A DNA stretch of 63,818 nucleotides from a virus, in IMG/VR virus record IMGVR_UViG_3300020020_000030, positions 1-63,818 of that record; one strand, given 5' to 3'. Below, one piece after another: positions 30,691 through 38,604 of this stretch (position 1 is the stretch's first letter; every line of letters starts with the position of its first letter). The notes under the pieces were generated by a model. It ran no database searches. It saw only the letters and a program-made list of their open reading frames with translations, and was not told the origin of the DNA. Position numbers and translations under genes: made by a program.

Positions 30691-31831
30691 ATTGGTACGT
30701 GACACCGCACTAGAGCGAGCGATGCTCGCCGCGGTACTGGAAGAGAGGGCCAACGACGGCCGGAAGCGGCAGAAATTGGTCGGACCCTCGAGCATCGGAT
30801 TCTGCCGGGAGCTGCTTCGGGCGGACCTGTTCGAGCCGGATGTGGAGCGCGAACCGGAATCCCATTGGGCGGTCGCAGCTCATGTGGGCACCGTGATGGG
30901 CGACCGGCTCGAGACGATCTTCGGCGAGCGCCTCAATGCGGTGGCGCAGAACCGGATCACCACCTGGCTCGAGGAGCTCGGCTTCGCGATCTCCGGCGCG
31001 ATGGACCTTGTGTTCACCGGCGCCGATCAGATCTCGGATCTCAAGTCGACGGCGGATATGGGCGGCGTGCTCAGTGATCTCGCGTCGGATGCCGCGAAGA
31101 TCGAGCGCCTGCTCGCGATCAAGGACAAGGGCCGGCTCTACAACGACTGGGAGCCTGCGTACGACAACGACGGCAACGAGATCTGGGTCGACGGCGTGCA
31201 GATCATGCGCGAGCAGACCGACGAGATCCTCAAGTGGGTAGCGAAGCTGTCGTACTACTGCCAGATCGCGGTCTACGTGATGGGCGCCATCCAGTCCGGG
31301 CTGATCGACGAGAGCGGCACGGGGCGGCTGGTGTTCTACGACCGCTCGGGCGACTACCAGGAGTTCGTGGCGGTCGTGATCGACAACCGGATGATCGACC
31401 TGTTCTTCGCGATCGCGCAGCACCGGGTGCGCCAGGTGGTCGACGCACAGAAGGCGCTGGATGCCGGCGACCCGAGCCTGCGCCACGCCCTGCGTGACAA
31501 GAGCCCGTCGTTCTGCTTCTCGCCCAAGGTGATGTGCGGCCGGCGGATGCACTGCTGGGGCGGATCCGACTGGGCGCCCTCGCAGACCGAGATCACGGAT
31601 GCCGAGTACATCCGGGCAACCGAGCACTACGTGGAGGGCCACGCGCTCGAGAAGCTCGGCAAGGGCATGAAGGAAGCCGCCCGCTCACTGCTCCGCGGCG
31701 ACGGCACAGAGGCGACCCGGATCCAGGGCACTACTCCCGATGGCGTGATGGTGTCCTGGGTCCGCGGTGGATCGACGATCAACGTCGTCGAGACCGTCCC
31801 GAGGAAGGTGGAGGCCGATGCAGACGCCTAA
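30683..31831 (+). CDS. Cas4/RecB-like iron-sulfur exonuclease
   Basis: A 382-residue PD-(D/E)XK nuclease. The catalytic core is GAMDLVF (Asp108) followed by DLKST (Asp119, Lys121). Cys41 near the N terminus and Cys278, Cys285 and Cys291 near the C terminus reproduce the one-plus-three arrangement that holds a 4Fe-4S cluster in Cas4 and AddB. It probably resects double-strand ends to feed the adjacent annealing protein. GTG start overlapping the previous gene by eight bases. Confidence 0.87.
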   Translation: MAELVRDTALERAMLAAVLEERANDGRKRQKLVGPSSIGFCRELLRADLFEPDVEREPESHWAVAAHVGTVMGDRLETIFGERLNAVAQNRITTWLEELGFAISGAMDLVFTGADQISDLKSTADMGGVLSDLASDAAKIERLLAIKDKGRLYNDWEPAYDNDGNEIWVDGVQIMREQTDEILKWVAKLSYYCQIAVYVMGAIQSGLIDESGTGRLVFYDRSGDYQEFVAVVIDNRMIDLFFAIAQHRVRQVVDAQKALDAGDPSLRHALRDKSPSFCFSPKVMCGRRMHCWGGSDWAPSQTEITDAEYIRATEHYVEGHALEKLGKGMKEAARSLLRGDGTEATRIQGTTPDGVMVSWVRGGSTINVVETVPRKVEADADA

Positions 31832-32003
31832 GCCGAGGTGCGGAGCACCGCTGGCGCCCAGCACGGACAAGCGGCGGCGCTACGAGACCTGCCGGCACAT
31901 CGTGAAGCCGGGCGGTCACTGCCACCGGCACCGCACAGAGGCCGAGGAGCAAGAGGCATTCGAGCGAGCGCTCAGGCCACCGCGAGAGGAGTGGGAGCGA
32001 TGA
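31818..32003 (+). CDS. Small Cys/His-rich protein
   Basis: A 61-residue protein with CGAP, CRHIVKPGGHCHRH and a basic, Glu-rich tail; the Cys/His cluster (about residues 8-39) probably binds zinc. It overlaps the nuclease gene by 14 bases and the next gene by four. Function unknown. Confidence 0.68.
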   Translation: MQTPKPRCGAPLAPSTDKRRRYETCRHIVKPGGHCHRHRTEAEEQEAFERALRPPREEWER

Positions 32004-32788
32004 CCGGCAAGGGCCCGAACGGGAACTCGCCGCACCAGAACCTCGCGCAGCTGCGGAGCAAGCCGGTGTTCGACACGCCGGCGGAACCGGAGCGCACCAA
32101 GTGCCCATATCACCCGACAAAGAGGATGTGGACAGACGAGCGGGATGCTATCCGCGAGGCCGAGGCCCGCAGCATCGCCGCCAAGATCCCGATCGCGGCG
32201 TATCGGTGCGAGGGATGCGAGAACATCCATCTCGCCAAGCGCCAGAACGTCCGCGAGGGCTCACTGATTGAGAGGCCGCACGTGGAAGAGCCGGAACTGC
32301 CCCTGGTATTGGGCAACGCAGAAGCGAAACGGAAGGTGCTCGCCGGATTCCTGGCCGAGCATGAGTCGGCCACCACCGATGAGCTCGTGGAGCTCCTCGG
32401 CGTCGGGCGAAAGAGCATCACGCCCTACATGGCGGAGGCCGGCTGGTACAACACCCGGGGCCGACACGCCAGGTGGGTCAAGCGCGACACGCCAAGGACG
32501 ACACCCGAGCAGGCGGCGAAAGCGCAGGCGTTCGCCGACCAGGAAGCCCGGGATGCCGGCGTCGAGGTGCGGAGCACCGGAGTGCCGCCGAACTTCGAGG
32601 TGTTCAAGGGCAAGGGCCGGCACCTCAAGCCGGTCGACGACTCGATGAGCCGGCACCCGTCCGCCCAGCACGTCGGCTGGATGCCGATGGAGAACCTCAA
32701 CCCGATCATCCACATCCCGCTCGGGGATGTGGTCGCGGTGCTCAAGGCCGCGGGCTTGGAGCTGCGGCTGCAGACACGCGCGCACTGA
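32000..32788 (+). CDS. Zinc-ribbon plus winged-helix protein
   Basis: A 262-residue protein. Residues about 33-76 hold CPYHPTKR and CEGCENIH, a probable zinc ribbon. Residues about 110-150 (AKRKVLAGFLAEHESATTDE, then ELLGVGRKSITPYMAEAGWY) read as a winged helix that could bind DNA. The C-terminal part is basic. It may regulate transcription or act in replication; neither is demonstrated. Confidence 0.7.
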   Translation: MTGKGPNGNSPHQNLAQLRSKPVFDTPAEPERTKCPYHPTKRMWTDERDAIREAEARSIAAKIPIAAYRCEGCENIHLAKRQNVREGSLIERPHVEEPELPLVLGNAEAKRKVLAGFLAEHESATTDELVELLGVGRKSITPYMAEAGWYNTRGRHARWVKRDTPRTTPEQAAKAQAFADQEARDAGVEVRSTGVPPNFEVFKGKGRHLKPVDDSMSRHPSAQHVGWMPMENLNPIIHIPLGDVVAVLKAAGLELRLQTRAH

Positions 32789-32824
32789 TCATCTACCCTC
32801 TACGTGTACCCCGGAAAGGACACA

Positions 32825-32992
32825 ATGGCACTGCACATCACCCTCCACGTCGACGTGAACGACCAGTCGGCCGCGATCAAGATCGCCGAGCAGCTCAGCG
32901 CTCAGGCGATCGGATTCTCGCTCGACGGGCACTCGACGATGCTGACCATCGACGACGGCACCACGATGCGTGAGATTCAGGGGGAGGACTGA
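32825..32992 (+). CDS. Hypothetical small protein
   Basis: A 55-residue protein (MALHITLHVDVNDQSAAIK...) with strand-helix-strand pattern. It has its own GGAAAGGA site and lies after a 36-base gap containing GTACCCC, so it may begin a new transcript, though no good -35 is visible. Function unknown. Confidence 0.65.
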   Translation: MALHITLHVDVNDQSAAIKIAEQLSAQAIGFSLDGHSTMLTIDDGTTMREIQGED

Positions 32993-33115
32993 CGCGCTGT
33001 ACGCCTCTGTGACGCATCGGACCCCGTCCACGCCCAATCACACGCACCCACCTCAGATCGGCGCAGAGCGCCAGCCACCGCCTCAGCCCGAGGCGATTCC
33101 ATCGAAAGGCACACC

Positions 33116-33742
33116 ATGACCGACGCAAACCTCACCCGACTGGTGATCCTGGCCGACCGTAGCGGGTCGATGCAGATCATCCAGAGCGATATGAACGGCG
33201 CCATCCGGCAGCTGCTCGCGGACCAGGCGAAGGAGCCGGGCGCGATCCTCGTCGACGTCGTCACGTTCGACACGATCGTGGAGAACCCGTACACCGGCGT
33301 CCGTCCCGACGACATCAAGACCGACATCATCCACGCCCGCGGCGGCACCGCGCTCAACGACGCGCTCGGCTCCACGATCGCCAGGCTGGGCGAGGAGCTC
33401 GCCGAGCTCGAGGAGGATGACCGCCCCGGGCACGTGATCTTCGTCGTGGTCACCGACGGCGAGGAGAACTCGAGCCGCGAGTACACCGCACCCGCGGTCA
33501 AGGCGATGGTCGAGGAGCAGCAGGACAAGTGGGGCTGGACGTTCCTGTTCCTGGGCGCGAACATCGACAGCTTCGCGGTCGCCGGCGGCTACGGCATCCG
33601 GCCCGGCTCCACGATCAACTACGCGCCCACCCGCGAGGGCACGCAGTCGGTCATCGCGACCGCCTCTGCCGGCGTCACCCGGACCCGCTCCGGCCTGGCA
33701 ACGGACTTCACCGAGGAAGAGCGGGAGGCGGCGGGTGCCTGA
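33116..33742 (+). CDS. von Willebrand factor A domain protein
   Basis: A 208-residue single vWA domain. The metal-ion-dependent adhesion site is complete: DRSGS at residues 14-18, a conserved Thr in GGTALND (about 79) and VVTDGEEN (Asp near 112). Such domains bind protein ligands through a divalent metal. No partner is evident nearby, but the genome also encodes a Ro60 protein with a vWA domain. ATG 33116 follows GAAAGGCACACC after a 123-base gap without other features. Confidence 0.85.
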   Translation: MTDANLTRLVILADRSGSMQIIQSDMNGAIRQLLADQAKEPGAILVDVVTFDTIVENPYTGVRPDDIKTDIIHARGGTALNDALGSTIARLGEELAELEEDDRPGHVIFVVVTDGEENSSREYTAPAVKAMVEEQQDKWGWTFLFLGANIDSFAVAGGYGIRPGSTINYAPTREGTQSVIATASAGVTRTRSGLATDFTEEEREAAGA

Positions 33743-34127
33743 CACGATGACCGAGACCGAGACGCTCTCCGCCCGTCTCGAGCGGCTCGCGTCCGAGGTC
33801 ACGCTGGCCGAGAACTTCGGCCTCCGCGTGGAAGAGGACGCCAAAGGGTGGTTCCTGCAAATCACCTGCTGGCGGCGTGACGTGATCACAGGCGAGATGG
33901 GCGAGGGGCACGGTGGCAAGTTCCACCCGTCCGAGCACTCCACCGAGTCCGAGCTACTCCAAGCCGTGTTCGGGCTCTACCTGCGGTACGTCGAGCACGA
34001 GGCGCGCGAGACGTTCGAGTGGCGCGGCCGGCGCATCTATGGCCCGCACATCAGTGCGCAGGCGTTGTACGAGGTTGCCCGCAGAGTCGACGTCCGCTCT
34101 GCTCGCCACGAGGAGGATCAGCGATGA
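33735..34127 (+). CDS. Hypothetical protein
   Basis: A 130-residue acidic protein with strands WFLQITCWRRD and a conserved-looking EHEARETFEWRGRRIYGPH. GTG 33735 is chosen for GGGAGG seven bases upstream; ATG 33747 is an alternative. Coupled to the vWA gene by overlap. Function unknown. Confidence 0.68.
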   Translation: MPDTMTETETLSARLERLASEVTLAENFGLRVEEDAKGWFLQITCWRRDVITGEMGEGHGGKFHPSEHSTESELLQAVFGLYLRYVEHEARETFEWRGRRIYGPHISAQALYEVARRVDVRSARHEEDQR

Positions 34128-34366
34128 CCGATCAGGAGCCACGTCCGCTCATCGTCCGGCTCGCCGAGTACGCCACCTCCCTGCGCACCACCGCCGCCGG
34201 CATGGTCGACGCCGCCGAGAAGATCGAGGCGAAGTACGGCGTGAAGGCGGCGAACACAGAGCCGCTCCGCGACGGCATCCGCCTCTACGGGTTGTTCGCC
34301 GACGACCTCGACAAGCTCCTCCGCGGCGAGGAGCTCAACCCGTTCGTGATCGAGGGGGAGGTCTGA
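34124..34366 (+). CDS. Hypothetical small protein
   Basis: An 80-residue mostly helical protein (LAEYATSLRTTAAGMVDAAE). ATGA-coupled start. Function unknown. Confidence 0.66.
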   Translation: MTDQEPRPLIVRLAEYATSLRTTAAGMVDAAEKIEAKYGVKAANTEPLRDGIRLYGLFADDLDKLLRGEELNPFVIEGEV

Positions 34367-34368
34367 GC

Positions 34369-34545
34369 ATGGCTGAGCCCAAGGTGTTCCACATCTGGCG
34401 GCAGATGCGCGGCACGCAGGTCTACGCCGTCACTGCGGGCTCGAAGGCGGAGGCGCGGCGGCTGGTGCTCGAGGGCAAGGCGGAGGCCGTGGACTTCTAC
34501 GTCACCGGCGCCGAGTCGGGGATGCGGATCGAGGAGCAGTCGTGA
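34369..34545 (+). CDS. Hypothetical small protein
   Basis: A 58-residue basic protein (MAEPKVFHIWRQMRGTQVY...) with helix SKAEARRLVLEGKAEA. It starts two bases after the previous stop and ends in a GTGA overlap. Function unknown. Confidence 0.63.
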   Translation: MAEPKVFHIWRQMRGTQVYAVTAGSKAEARRLVLEGKAEAVDFYVTGAESGMRIEEQS

Positions 34546-34700
34546 GCACGTATCTGGAACTCGCGAAGCTCAATCTCGAGCAGGCCAACGGCCTGCAGCG
34601 CGATCAGTCGATGGGCATGATCGCCGCCGCGCAGGTCTACGCGACCATCGCGCTCACCGAGCAGGTCCAGCGCATCGCCGACGAGATGGCGACGCCATGA
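34542..34700 (+). CDS. Hypothetical small helical protein
   Basis: A 52-residue almost wholly helical protein (YLELAKLNLEQANGLQRDQS), GTG start in the previous stop and ATGA overlap at the end. Function unknown. Confidence 0.62.
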   Translation: MSTYLELAKLNLEQANGLQRDQSMGMIAAAQVYATIALTEQVQRIADEMATP

Positions 34701-34882
34701 GCACGATGATCGAGGTCGCGCTGCACATCCCGCAGGAGCGGGTGCTCAACGCCGGCTTCGCCGACGTGATGCGCTACGCCTCGCTCCGGCCGGACGGGAC
34801 CGTGGTGCTCGACTATGAGCAGCTCGGCGTGGGAATCGAGAGGGGTGATCGCGTTGGCATCTGGAAGCTCATCGAACACTGA
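34697..34882 (+). CDS. Hypothetical small protein
   Basis: A 61-residue strand-rich protein (MSTMIEVALHIPQERVLN...). ATGA-coupled at the start. Function unknown. Confidence 0.63.
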   Translation: MSTMIEVALHIPQERVLNAGFADVMRYASLRPDGTVVLDYEQLGVGIERGDRVGIWKLIEH

Positions 34883-34904
34883 CGGAGGGATCCGCCCGCC
34901 CTAC

Positions 34905-35078
34905 ATGGATGAGCAGTGGCGGGAGATGCGCCGGCATCTGAACGAGGCCAGCGAGTCTGCCGCGAAAGCGGCGGACGCCGCGATCCTCACCGATGTCCGG
35001 CACCTCATGAATCGCGCACACGTCGAGCTCGAGCACGCGATCTTCATCCGCGAGCAGATCGAGAAGAGGCGAGGGTGA
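34905..35078 (+). CDS. Hypothetical small helical protein
   Basis: A 57-residue helical protein (MDEQWREMRRHLNEASESAA...) probably forming a coiled coil. GGAGGGA lies 14 bases upstream, further than usual. Its stop overlaps the next GTG. Confidence 0.6.
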   Translation: MDEQWREMRRHLNEASESAAKAADAAILTDVRHLMNRAHVELEHAIFIREQIEKRRG

Positions 35079-35182
35079 TCTGGCACAGGCTCCGCGGGCA
35101 CTCGATCGTCTATCACCGGCTGGTCAGCGTGTCCCACCCGGACGGCTGGTTCTGCTCCTGTGGGAAGCGCTGGATCCCGTGA
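35075..35182 (+). CDS. Very small protein with CxCGK
   Basis: A 35-residue peptide (VIWHRLRGHSIVYHRL...) with GWFCSCGKRW at its end, reminiscent of half a zinc ribbon. GTGA overlaps on both sides support translation. Confidence 0.55.
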   Translation: MIWHRLRGHSIVYHRLVSVSHPDGWFCSCGKRWIP

Positions 35183-35460
35183 CCCACGTGCCCACCGTGC
35201 TCGAGCTCGTCGAGCTCGGCCTCGCCAAAGAGGTCGTGCGGATGGTGCCGGCCGGCAAGACCGGCAAGAAGTTCAGGCGCGAGGTCACGCACTGGATCTC
35301 GCCGGAAGGTCACGCCCTGCTCGGCGAACGGATGCGGGAGAATGCCGAGGCGGCGATCGCCCGAGGCGAGGGTGACTGGGTTCAGCCGCCCTCGTCCGGC
35401 ATCCTGCTCGACCTGGCACCCGCCGAAGTGGAGAACCTCATGACCGGCCCAGCCGCATGA
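35179..35460 (+). CDS. Hypothetical protein
   Basis: A 93-residue protein (VTHVPTVLELVELGLAKEV...) with a basic centre and an acidic C terminus. GTG start in the previous stop, ATGA at the end. Function unknown. Confidence 0.65.
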   Translation: MTHVPTVLELVELGLAKEVVRMVPAGKTGKKFRREVTHWISPEGHALLGERMRENAEAAIARGEGDWVQPPSSGILLDLAPAEVENLMTGPAA

Positions 35461-35633
35461 CGTGGAAACGCCATCGCACGCACAACCCCCGGAACTGCGA
35501 CAACTGCCCGCCACGGCATCCGGCGATCTGGATCCTCAATCGCCGGCCGTTCTCCGATGAGTACCTCTGCGTGGTGCACGCCGAGCGCGAGGCCGCGGCC
35601 TACGGAATTGACCCGCCCCCGCGTACCCCATAA
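35457..35633 (+). CDS. Small Cys/His protein, last early gene
   Basis: A 58-residue protein (MTWKRHRTHNPRNCDNC...) with CDNCPPRHP and later CVVH, a plausible zinc site. ATGA-coupled to the previous gene. It is the last plus-strand gene before the convergent region. Confidence 0.62.
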   Translation: MTWKRHRTHNPRNCDNCPPRHPAIWILNRRPFSDEYLCVVHAEREAAAYGIDPPPRTP

Positions 35634-35833
35634 ACTTGCGGGCAAGGAGTCGCCGACCGAGCGCAAGCTCGAGTGACTGACCGCCCTACCAAGATCGGCT
35701 AACGGGCGGAGCCGCCGACTGGGGTCAATGCTCACCTCATATGCAGTCGGAGCAGACATTAGGGAACGAGCGACAGAGGCCCCGCGATTCTCCCCGCCGA
35801 AAGGCGCGAATCTCCCCGGGGCCTCTGGTGCGC
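35634..35833. other. Convergent intergenic region with large hairpin
   Basis: Two hundred bases between the ends of the plus- and minus-strand units, without a supported gene. CCGCCC (35681-35686) and GGGCGG (35704-35709) form a weak stem. A much stronger one is AGAGGCCCCG (35775-35784) with CGGGGCCTCT (35817-35826), with a nested GATTC/GAATC pairing and a GCC-GAAA-GGC tip. No T tract follows either side of the large hairpin, so it may be a terminator helper or an RNA-stabilising structure. Confidence 0.6.
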
Positions 35834-36043
35834 CTACGCCCTGGGCAGGAGTCCCTGCCACACCAGGACGACGATGACGATGATCAGCACCGCCATCACG
35901 ATCCACGTGAACCACTGAAACCCCGTCCCCGTAGAGCCATTGCTGGCCCTGCGAGGGCGGGGTTTTGTGCGCGCGCGACGTTGGATCCTCAGCAGCCAGG
36001 TGAACGACCAACCCGGACGGTCATCGCCGGGTGCGCCGGCCAC
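35834..36043 (-). CDS. Small membrane protein, holin candidate
   Basis: A frame of 69 residues from GTG 36043, overlapping the end of the endolysin gene by 23 bases. Its N-terminal half is basic, and near the C terminus a single strong hydrophobic helix (WFTWIVMAVLIIVIVVLVWQ) is followed by GLLPRA. Position directly after the endolysin and a single membrane helix fit a holin or lysis accessory. The start is uncertain, with no good ribosome site. Confidence 0.5.
   Translation of the reverse strand: MAGAPGDDRPGWSFTWLLRIQRRARTKPRPRRASNGSTGTGFQWFTWIVMAVLIIVIVVLVWQGLLPRA
35918..35966. terminator. Cruciform terminator inside the last late gene
   Basis: AAACCCCG (35918-35925) pairs with CGGGGTTT (35958-35965), followed by T on the plus strand, and an inner AGAGCC/GGCCCT stem extends it. 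On the plus strand the stem ends in TTTTG, so it could stop early transcription running toward the late genes. It lies within the small membrane-protein frame, which weakens one or the other call. Confidence 0.5.
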
Positions 36044-37937
36044 CGTCGTCGCCGAATGCGCGAGTGAGCTCGAGGTGCGTCGCGTAGAGCTCGGGGAACT
36101 CGCTCGGGCTGAGCACGCCGTTGCCGTCAGGCGGCGGCGTGGTGTCACCCTCGAAGATCTCGAGGGCGCGCTCGATCAGCGTGTCGAGATACGCGATCTG
36201 CGTATCACCGGGGCACTCGGTGCCCTCCTGACCATCGAGCTCGCGGTGGCCGAGCACGTGGTCCCGGTCGATAGTGAAAGACACAGGCACGCCGTCGAGC
36301 ATCTTTCCGTTTAGCGAGGCCAGCAAAGCGATGTTCTGCGCGTGCGCCTCCCACTGCTCGTCCGTGAAGTCGTCACCCTCGTCGGCCAGCGTCTCGACCG
36401 CGAACGTGCGCCAATTCCAGTCCGGGCCCGCCGTCGCCGGCTTGGCTCCGGGCCGGATCATCTCGGACTGCGAGCCGTCCCGGCGCATGTACGTCGTGGG
36501 GCAGCTGCTCCGCGAGTTGCAGTACGAGAACCAGTCCATCTGGTCGACCATCGTGCCGGTCCAGTGGATCGCGTAGGTGTCGATGACCGCGTCGACCTCG
36601 ACCTCGCCGGCCATGCTGCGCGACGCCCGCTCCACCGGGTTCTGGCAGTCGGCGAAGCCGAGCGGTGCCTCGAGCCCCTGGAACGCGAACGGCCAGATCG
36701 GCTCGTACTCGACGAGACCGCGAGGATTGTCGACGCTCGCCGGGTCTGGCGGGTTCGGCGTCGCGATCTCGGTGAGGCCGTCCGGGCTGGCGTCCGTGAA
36801 GCCGCCGGACCACATCCAGTCGCGGTCGGCGGCACGCTCGAACCAGACGTCGTTGCCGTCGACCGACTCGCCGTGCGTGAAGCCGGACAGGTCGACGCGA
36901 GCCCCGCCGTCGGCCGAGCCGATCACCGGCGAGGTCGTGTAGGGCAGGTCGCGGACGTTCGCAGGGTTCGCGCCGACGATGCGGTGCGGGGTGCCCTCCG
37001 GGGGTGGGGGGTCCGTCTGGTTGAGGTCCGTCAGGTCGTGCGTCCCGGTGTCCGTGAACCCGCCCGACCAGAAGAAGTCGCCACTGTGCGCACCACGGAA
37101 CCACGTCGTGTTGCCTTCGACGTCCTGGCCGGTGATCCAGCCGTCCATGTCGGCGACGGTGCCGGCCGCGAGCGTCTGCGTGACCGGGCCGTTGGTCGAG
37201 GGGTCGCCCCGGCCGTTCGCGGAGTTCGCCCCCACCGTGCGCTGGTTGCCGGCGGGCGGAGTGGCAGGGTTCAGGTCCGCCAGATCGTGCGTGCCGGTGT
37301 CGGTGAAGCCACCCGACCAGAACCAGTCGCCGGAGAACTCGCCGCGGAACCAGACGTTGTTGCCCGAGACCGTCTCGCCTCTGATCCAGCCGTTGAAGTT
37401 CGCCAGCGTGCCGGGCGGGAGCGTCTGTGTCGGGGCGTTGGCCGTGTTCGGCTCCGGGGATCGCCCGTTCGCGCCGCCGGAACCGACGACGCGCTGCGTG
37501 GGGCCGGGCTCGGACGAGCCGACGTAGAGCTCGAAGTCGATCGTGCACCACGAGCAGAAGTCGTAGCCCCAGTAGTCCCAGAGCGTCTGGTGGACATGGG
37601 CGCCGTACCCCCAGTCAGAGCCCCAGCCGCTCGCGCCGGTGAGCCCGATCTGCTGGCCCGCGCCGACGCGCTGACCGAAGTCGACCCAGATCTCGGAGAG
37701 GTGCAGCGCTCGCGCGCGCCGGCCGTCGTCCATGTCGATCGCGATGAAGCGGCCGGTGCCGCCGCCGTTCGACCAGGAGATGTCGACGACGGTGCCGGCG
37801 CCGGGCGCGAACAGCGGGCTGCCGTAGGCAGATCCGTAGTCCGTGCCCGGCTCGCTCGAGGGCGGGTTGCGCTCGCAGCAGTGGTTGTAGTGGTTGGCGG
37901 TGACCCAGTCGGTCGTCGTCGGCAGGTTGTAGCCCAC
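36021..37937 (-). CDS. Two-domain endolysin (M23 peptidase and amidase)
   Basis: A 638-residue lysin. Residues 1-150 are an M23-type endopeptidase with Asp33 (GTDYG), His79 (ALHL) and His114-X-His116 (GAHVH) as zinc-site residues; Glu29 stands where His is usual. Three repeats of about 80 residues follow (WFRG...FFWSGGFTDTGTHDL), presumably cell-wall binding. Residues from about 390 form an amidase-2 domain with IHWTG, MRRDG, GHREL and CPGD. The enzyme would cleave both peptide cross-links and the sugar-peptide bond. Directly after the minor tail genes, so a virion-associated role is also possible. Confidence 0.85.
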   Translation of the reverse strand: MGYNLPTTTDWVTANHYNHCCERNPPSSEPGTDYGSAYGSPLFAPGAGTVVDISWSNGGGTGRFIAIDMDDGRRARALHLSEIWVDFGQRVGAGQQIGLTGASGWGSDWGYGAHVHQTLWDYWGYDFCSWCTIDFELYVGSSEPGPTQRVVGSGGANGRSPEPNTANAPTQTLPPGTLANFNGWIRGETVSGNNVWFRGEFSGDWFWSGGFTDTGTHDLADLNPATPPAGNQRTVGANSANGRGDPSTNGPVTQTLAAGTVADMDGWITGQDVEGNTTWFRGAHSGDFFWSGGFTDTGTHDLTDLNQTDPPPPEGTPHRIVGANPANVRDLPYTTSPVIGSADGGARVDLSGFTHGESVDGNDVWFERAADRDWMWSGGFTDASPDGLTEIATPNPPDPASVDNPRGLVEYEPIWPFAFQGLEAPLGFADCQNPVERASRSMAGEVEVDAVIDTYAIHWTGTMVDQMDWFSYCNSRSSCPTTYMRRDGSQSEMIRPGAKPATAGPDWNWRTFAVETLADEGDDFTDEQWEAHAQNIALLASLNGKMLDGVPVSFTIDRDHVLGHRELDGQEGTECPGDTQIAYLDTLIERALEIFEGDTTPPPDGNGVLSPSEFPELYATHLELTRAFGDDGGRRTRR

Positions 37938-37940
37938 GGG

Positions 37941-38291
37941 TCAGCCCTCCACGCTCGCGCGATCGCCGAACCGAGCGAAGAGCTCGTCCTGGTCCATGTC
38001 GATCACGTCGCGGATGCGGGTGATGATCGGCCGCTTGCGCACGTCGTGCGGCGCCAGCCGGAGCAGCCGCTTGATGAGCTCCATGCGTCGGTCGAACTGC
38101 CGGATGATCCGCTCCGAGCGCGAGTAGCCGAACGACTCCCGCTGTAGCGTGGTCAGCGCCTTGTCGGACTCGTGCTGGATGAACGGCACGATCTCCCGCT
38201 GCGTGTAGGCAGGCGGGACGGTCACGACATGCTCGTGGAGCCAGATGTCGCCCTCGAGCTCGATCGCGATCTTCACCCGGAGCTCGGCCAT
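37941..38291 (-). CDS. Hypothetical protein
   Basis: A 116-residue protein, strand-rich at the start (RVKIAIELEGDIWLHEHVV) and helical and basic later (SERIIRQFDRRMELIKRLLR). It lies between minor tail proteins and the endolysin, one base after the previous stop. It could be a tail accessory or lysis factor; unrecognised. Confidence 0.72.
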   Translation of the reverse strand: MAELRVKIAIELEGDIWLHEHVVTVPPAYTQREIVPFIQHESDKALTTLQRESFGYSRSERIIRQFDRRMELIKRLLRLAPHDVRKRPIITRIRDVIDMDQDELFARFGDRASVEG

Positions 38292-38292
38292 G

Positions 38293-38574
38293 TCACACCT
38301 CGGGCGGTGCCGGCTGGTTCGCGTTCCAGACGGCCTGCACGCCGGAGAGGATCATGCCGTCGGTGATGACGGCCTCGTCGGCGCCGGGGTCGAGCACGCC
38401 GCCAGCGACAGCGGAATCCCACGCGGCGTCCCAGCCGGGCTGCGAGGCGATCTCCCAGCGGTAGATGTTCACCCAGCCCTGCGGGTTGTCGATCGACTCC
38501 TTCGCGGCACCCGCGGTGAGACGGCGGTTGAGGCTGAAGTTCTCAGCCATGTCTGCAACGGACTTGTATCCCAT
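38293..38574 (-). CDS. Hypothetical protein
   Basis: A 93-residue protein (MGYKSVADMAENFSLNRRL...), Trp- and Ala-rich. ATG 38574 is preferred because GAGGAG lies ten bases upstream; the ATG at 38583 is only one base from that site. Position suggests a tail-tip or fibre component; no family recognised. Confidence 0.7.
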   Translation of the reverse strand: MGYKSVADMAENFSLNRRLTAGAAKESIDNPQGWVNIYRWEIASQPGWDAAWDSAVAGGVLDPGADEAVITDGMILSGVQAVWNANQPAPPEV

Positions 38575-38604
38575 GATGTGCATTCTCCTCTGTTGATCGT
38601 GCGG

